Translations under genes and position numbers: made by a program
In this document: one piece after another, positions 34,143-37,129 of the stretch
Layout of the letters: each line of letters begins with the position of its first letter
Numbering within the stretch: position 1 is the first letter of the stretch
The notes under the pieces: generated by a model
What the model saw: only the letters and a program-made list of their open reading frames with translations
Databases searched by the model: none
Told to the model about the DNA's origin: nothing
Assembly: GCA_016781135.1 (NCBI GenBank)
Contig: JADDQY010000089.1
Span: 1 to 37,129, forward strand
Source of the DNA: Actinomycetota bacterium
GTDB lineage: Bacteria > Actinomycetota > Acidimicrobiia > Acidimicrobiales > CADCSY01
Direction of reading: 5' to 3'
Length of the DNA stretch: 37,129 bases

Positions 34143-34462
34143 TGGCCGGGAGCGAGCACACCGGGTCGCACATCGGGGTGGCGTCACCATCCCGAACTTG
34201 GCTGCTCGAGGAGTTCGCCGCCTCGCTGGTGTCCCTCTCGGTCCAACACTCTCTGGGCCTACCGAGCCGACCTGGTGCTCTTCACCGAGTGGGCCGCCGG
34301 GGAGGGCCCTCAGCGACCCCGAGAGCATCGACCGGCGGGTCCTCAGGCGCTACATCGCCTATCTCAGCACCTCGCGCTACGCCCGCAGCAGCATCGCCCG
34401 CAAGGCGTCCACGATGCGTCGCTACTTCGGCTGGATGACCAGGCACGGATGGCTGACGTTGA
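34142..34462 (+). pseudogene. Decayed tyrosine recombinase (XerC/D-like), N-terminal domain only
   Basis: Three frames join to one recognisable N-terminal (SAM-like, core-binding) domain of an XerC/D-type integrase: LLEEFAASLVSLS from ATG 34142; then NTLWAYRADLVLFTEWAAGEG in the next frame; then LSDPESIDRRVLRRYIAYLS and ARSSIARKASTMRRYFGWMTRHGWLTL in the third. Two frameshifts (near 34245 and 34310) are needed. The catalytic domain with the R-HxxR-Y residues is missing, since the sequence runs into the promoter of the HipA-like gene. It must be non-functional. Confidence 0.75.
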
Positions 34463-34477
34463 GGAAACGCCGTCCGC

Positions 34478-34483
34478 TATGGT
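34478..34483 (+). promoter_or_regulatory. Candidate -10 for the HipA-like/DUF3037 pair
   Basis: TATGGT lies 9 nt before ATG 34493, the near-leaderless spacing seen elsewhere in the window. TTGAGG at 34459-34464 is only 13 nt upstream, so no good -35 is seen. It sits at the end of the recombinase remnant. Confidence 0.4.
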
Positions 34484-34492
34484 CCCCGGTCC

Positions 34493-35278
34493 ATGGCGGC
34501 GCCGTCCTCGTCGTGGTGGGTCGGGAAGTTGGCGGGTCGGAAGGAGCCAGACGAGCAATCCTTGACTTTGGACACCACGTTCGGCCAGGGAGTCGGTGGT
34601 GGATCGGGCTCGTTCTGGGGACTCGGCTCCGACCGCCAACGATGGCGCGTCAAGCCGATAAACGGTGCCCATGGGGAAATGGCTACCGTCAACGAGTTCA
34701 TCGTCGGTCGCGTCGGAGCCATCATCCGCGCTCCCGTCTGTGAGGTCAGCCTGATCCGCATTCCTCCAGAACTGGCCGGCTGGGAGTTCCAGGATGGGCG
34801 ATGGCTTGAGGCTGGAGTTGCTTGCGCATCGCGCGAGGTGGTGGGAGCCCATGAAGAACGCGCGCTTACGCATCGAGACGATGATGACAATCGCCGCAGA
34901 CACGTGGGCGTTTACGCCCTGTATGACTGGTGTTTCGGCAGTGACGACCAGTGGCTCTACGAAACGCCGGCCGACGAGGCGGTCCACAGCCATGATCACG
35001 GCTTGTACCTGCCGGGCAGCACGGATTGGCGGAAGCAGGACCTCCAGGCAAGGATCAACGAGGCGCACGTGCTCGGGACCCCCGCCGAAGGACTCGACGT
35101 GGGGGCGAAGGAAGACTTCGCCCAAAGACTTGAGGCGCTCCCTAAGGGCGCGCTCCGTAACGTTCTGTTGGCGGTGCCCCCCTCATGGCCCGTCGGGGAA
35201 CCTGACCTTGAGGGCCTAGGCCACTTCCTAGAGGCACGGGCGCCGCTCGTCGCAAGTCGCGTGCGCTCCCTATCATGA
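34493..35278 (+). CDS. HipA-like kinase (HipA_2 type)
   Basis: 261 aa. Core signs: a glycine-rich stretch QGVGGGSGSFWGLGSDRQRW with the ATP-site Lys in WRVKPING, then VNEFIVGRVGAIIRAPVCEV and SLIRIPPELAGWEF; later DNRRRHVGVYALYDWCFGSDDQWL and the metal/catalytic block HSHDHGLYLPGSTDW. These fit the HipA_2 branch of HipA-fold protein kinases. Substrate is unknown; classical HipA phosphorylates GltX and causes persistence. No HipB partner is adjacent. Instead it overlaps a DUF3037 gene by 4 nt (ATGA). Confidence 0.75.
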   Translation: MAAPSSSWWVGKLAGRKEPDEQSLTLDTTFGQGVGGGSGSFWGLGSDRQRWRVKPINGAHGEMATVNEFIVGRVGAIIRAPVCEVSLIRIPPELAGWEFQDGRWLEAGVACASREVVGAHEERALTHRDDDDNRRRHVGVYALYDWCFGSDDQWLYETPADEAVHSHDHGLYLPGSTDWRKQDLQARINEAHVLGTPAEGLDVGAKEDFAQRLEALPKGALRNVLLAVPPSWPVGEPDLEGLGHFLEARAPLVASRVRSLS

Positions 35279-36264
35279 GAGTGAGGTCAAACATGACGAA
35301 GTACCTCTACTCAGTCGTCCGGTTTGTGCCGGACCCGGCGCGTGGCGAGTACGTCAACGTAGGTGTCATCGTTGGCAGCGACGAGGCACGCGAGTGGGAG
35401 TTCCGGGCAGCAGAGAGCCTCCTCCGTGCAAGGCGCCTTGACCATCCGGAACGGCCGTCTCTGCCGGCTGTCGCAGGCTTCATCGAGTCCCTCGGTCGTC
35501 AGGTGGATGATTTCTCTGAAGCAGTGGAAGACGGTGATCCACCTCCCGAGGGTCTGAGCGAGGCCTGGCTGTTCGACGAGCACCGGTCACTGGAGCACGT
35601 AGTGCAGATGTCCCGGCCGACGCCCGTCCGCGCCTCCTCAGCCACAGAGGCCGTCTCACTGGTGTTCAATGAGCTCGTCGTCGAGCCGCTTCAAGAGCGG
35701 CTCCCATACCTGCGGCGAACCCGCGCCGCCGCCGCCCTAAGGCAGGCTTACAAGACCGAAAGGGCAGTGCCTGTCTTTGAGAGCGTGCGGATTGAAGCCG
35801 GGTCACACGGAACCCAGGTGGACTTCGTCGTCGCAAACGGCCATGTTGTTCAGCTTGCTCAGGCATGGTCCTTCCAGGTACCCGATCAGAAGCGACTCGT
35901 CGAGCGAATCCGCTCTTGGGGCTGGACCATGGAGAGGCTCGCAGAAGTGGGCGGCATTGTGCGCCTACCTGGCAACCGTGCCGAACACGTTGACGCAGGT
36001 GTAAACCTCGAAATCGTTTATGTCGCGCCAAGAGAGGAGCAGGTGGACAGTTCCGCATTCTCTGACGGCATGAGTGTCTTCGATGAAGTCGGCGCTCACG
36101 TGCTTCCGCACGAGAGCGCAGCGGAGATCGCACAGCGGGCCGTCGAACTGTTACAGCAGCCGTCCGAATTGCTACCAGCAGCCCCCTCCGAGGCACCGCG
36201 GATCCCGCCTCGTCCGCGAAGCCTAGAACCAGGGCCGAAGCCAGAACCAGGGCCGAGGCGCTGA
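35275..36264 (+). CDS. DUF3037 protein partnered with the HipA-like kinase
   Basis: 329 aa; ATG 35275 overlaps the upstream stop, ATG 35293 is an alternative. The N-terminus YLYSVVRFVPDPARGEYVNVGVIVGSDEA (in two parts) is diagnostic for DUF3037. It carries a longer C-terminal part with a second conserved block (AHVVQLAQAWSFQVPDQ-like, about 190-230) and a Pro-rich tail. DUF3037 has no assigned activity. It is often seen next to HipA-like genes, which suggests a substrate, antitoxin or partner of the kinase. A GGAGGG hairpin follows. Confidence 0.8.
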   Translation: MRVRSNMTKYLYSVVRFVPDPARGEYVNVGVIVGSDEAREWEFRAAESLLRARRLDHPERPSLPAVAGFIESLGRQVDDFSEAVEDGDPPPEGLSEAWLFDEHRSLEHVVQMSRPTPVRASSATEAVSLVFNELVVEPLQERLPYLRRTRAAAALRQAYKTERAVPVFESVRIEAGSHGTQVDFVVANGHVVQLAQAWSFQVPDQKRLVERIRSWGWTMERLAEVGGIVRLPGNRAEHVDAGVNLEIVYVAPREEQVDSSAFSDGMSVFDEVGAHVLPHESAAEIAQRAVELLQQPSELLPAAPSEAPRIPPRPRSLEPGPKPEPGPRR

Positions 36265-36313
36265 CGTTCGTCCGACGCCACTCCGGCCAAGCGCCGTTGG
36301 CAAAGAAGTGCCC

Positions 36314-36331
36314 GGAGGGACGGCGCCCTCC
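36314..36331 (+). terminator. Hairpin downstream of the DUF3037 gene
   Basis: GGAGGG and CCCTCC enclose a 6-nt loop, 49 nt after the DUF3037 stop. Short T run (TT) only. The rest of 36265-36576 holds no convincing gene; a 49-codon plus frame (36415 onward) has no recognisable features. Confidence 0.4.
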
Positions 36332-36576
36332 TTGAGGTCGCGAATGACCGACAACCACGGCGAGTGCATTCCGAGGCCGAAATCGCCAGCGAGCGAAATT
36401 GAGGAACGTCGAGTGTGAAGCTCAGGCTCCCACCCCGGCGGCCGGGCCGCATCTGCAAGGTACTGACCTACTTCGCTGATACCCAGCTCCCCAATCGAGA
36501 GATGGGTCCTTCTGGGAAGAACCAGGTTCCTGATGCCTTCTGGATCGAGGCGCGGGGCTAGCTGCGGGGCTGATGC

Positions 36577-36860
36577 CTACTCAGTCTCGAAGCGCATGAA
36601 CGTATCCGAGACCAGCTCATCGACGGGAATCCCTGTCCCCTCCGAGATACGCAGGGTGAGCGCCTGGAAGCCAACGCCGACGAGATAAAGGAACGAGGCG
36701 CACAGTTCCCGATCGGCTCGGATCTCGGCGAGCACGTCGCCGGTGATCTGGCCGATCATCTCCTTGTCGGTGTGAGCGTGTAAGCGCTGACGAGCTGGCG
36801 GTAGAGGTCGATGGCTCTGAGCTGTGTCTCGTCGTCGCCGAGACTGATCTTGTCCGTCAT
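36577..36860 (-). pseudogene. Frameshifted small gene of unknown function
   Basis: From ATG 36860 the minus strand reads MTDKISLGDDETQLRAIDLY then RQLVSAYTLTPTRR and a stop. Two nucleotides fewer at TACACGCTC (near 36785) would instead join QLVSAYAHTDKE to MIGQITGDVLAEIRADRELC, SFLYLVGVGFQALTLRIS and VDELVSDTFMRFETE, giving a coherent 93-aa helical protein. So it is probably one gene with a 2-nt insertion. No family recognised. A free-standing 60-aa product from ATG 36759 is the alternative. Confidence 0.55.
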
Positions 36861-36904
36861 GCCACTCACCGTACGCCGGCTCTCGGCATGCGCTTCAGGC
36901 GGAC

Positions 36905-36947
36905 GAAGGTCCGTCCCCTAGCCGCCCCGGCCATGAGACGGACCTTC
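36905..36947. repeat. 11-bp inverted repeat, 21-nt spacer
   Basis: GAAGGTCCGTC (36905-36915) and GACGGACCTTC (36937-36947) are exact complements. It lies 45 nt upstream of the frameshifted gene and could be a terminator from the right, an operator, or an element end. 36948-37129 shows no other feature I can support. Confidence 0.45.
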
Positions 36948-37129
36948 CGCCGCTGCCGGGGGGGTTGCACGTGCCCCAGCAGGGAGGAGCCTACGACAAA
37001 GCTGTGCGGCGGTCAGTAGGGACTTGGTGCACCTAGCAGCCCACGCCCATCCCCACGGACGGGAACCCCGCCCCCCACCCCCGGCCCTAGTTTCGGAGAT
37101 GGGAGGCGGAGACATTGTCCCCCGGCTTG

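Noticed and set aside
36918..37115. 65-codon minus frame at the right edge
   Set aside because: Gly/Arg/Ala-rich text over a GC-rich inverted repeat; no support as a gene.

Overview
This is a high-GC, actinobacterial chromosome segment. The conserved fhaA-fhaB-pstP-rodA-pbpA-pknB / trpG / crgA cell-envelope cluster, the coproheme-type HemQ, GpgS, a DUF3263 and LytR_C gene pair, and many genes whose start codon lies 7-11 nt after a TAnnnT -10 element all suggest Actinomycetota. A class Acidimicrobiia or related lineage is my inference and is not proven by the window. About the first 30.8 kb is dense, largely uninterrupted core genome. From about 30.8 kb the base composition, gene content and gene integrity change abruptly.

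Layout of the core part. 20-103: tRNA-Leu(CAG). 179-7239: one co-directional operon with two FHA proteins, a PP2C phosphatase, a RodA/FtsW glycosyltransferase, a PbpA transpeptidase and a PASTA Ser/Thr kinase; only one kinase is present and there is no pknA. 7248-8877: glutamine amidotransferase (TrpG/PabA), a 65-aa protein, CrgA and a small zinc-ribbon membrane protein. 8973-13612: S9 peptidase, receiver-like protein, two proteins of unknown function, a DUF2993 protein and a LarE-like sulfur transferase. 13737-18669: branched-chain amino-acid (LIV) ABC transporter with a fused LivM-LivG. 18687-22947: HemQ, a SpoIID/LytB-domain protein, and GroEL under a perfect CIRCE operator. 23066-28618: glucosyl-3-phosphoglycerate synthase, AI-2E-type permease, glycerate kinase, OtsA-like and OtsB-like enzymes, which together look like a compatible-solute or glucosylglycerate/trehalose neighbourhood. 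28617-30581: lipoprotein, LytR_C protein, DUF3263 protein and a 44-aa lipoprotein.

At 30791-30834 (minus strand) lies the 3' half of a tRNA-Thr(TGT), from the anticodon loop to the discriminator base, without its 5' half. I read this as the scar (att site) of an element integrated in a tRNA gene. Its orientation places the element to the right, with the intact tRNA beyond the window. The accessory DNA that follows holds a frameshifted ribbon-helix-helix antitoxin, a Panacea (SocA-like) protein overlapping a small RelE-like protein, a run of overlapping unknown genes ending in a TAG-interrupted gene and a twice-frameshifted fragment of a tyrosine recombinase, an overlapping HipA-like kinase + DUF3037 pair, and a frameshifted small gene. 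The recombinase is broken, so the element looks immobilised. The two intact two-gene modules (31541-32384 and 34493-36264) are the best candidates in the window for under-described toxin-antitoxin or defence-like systems.
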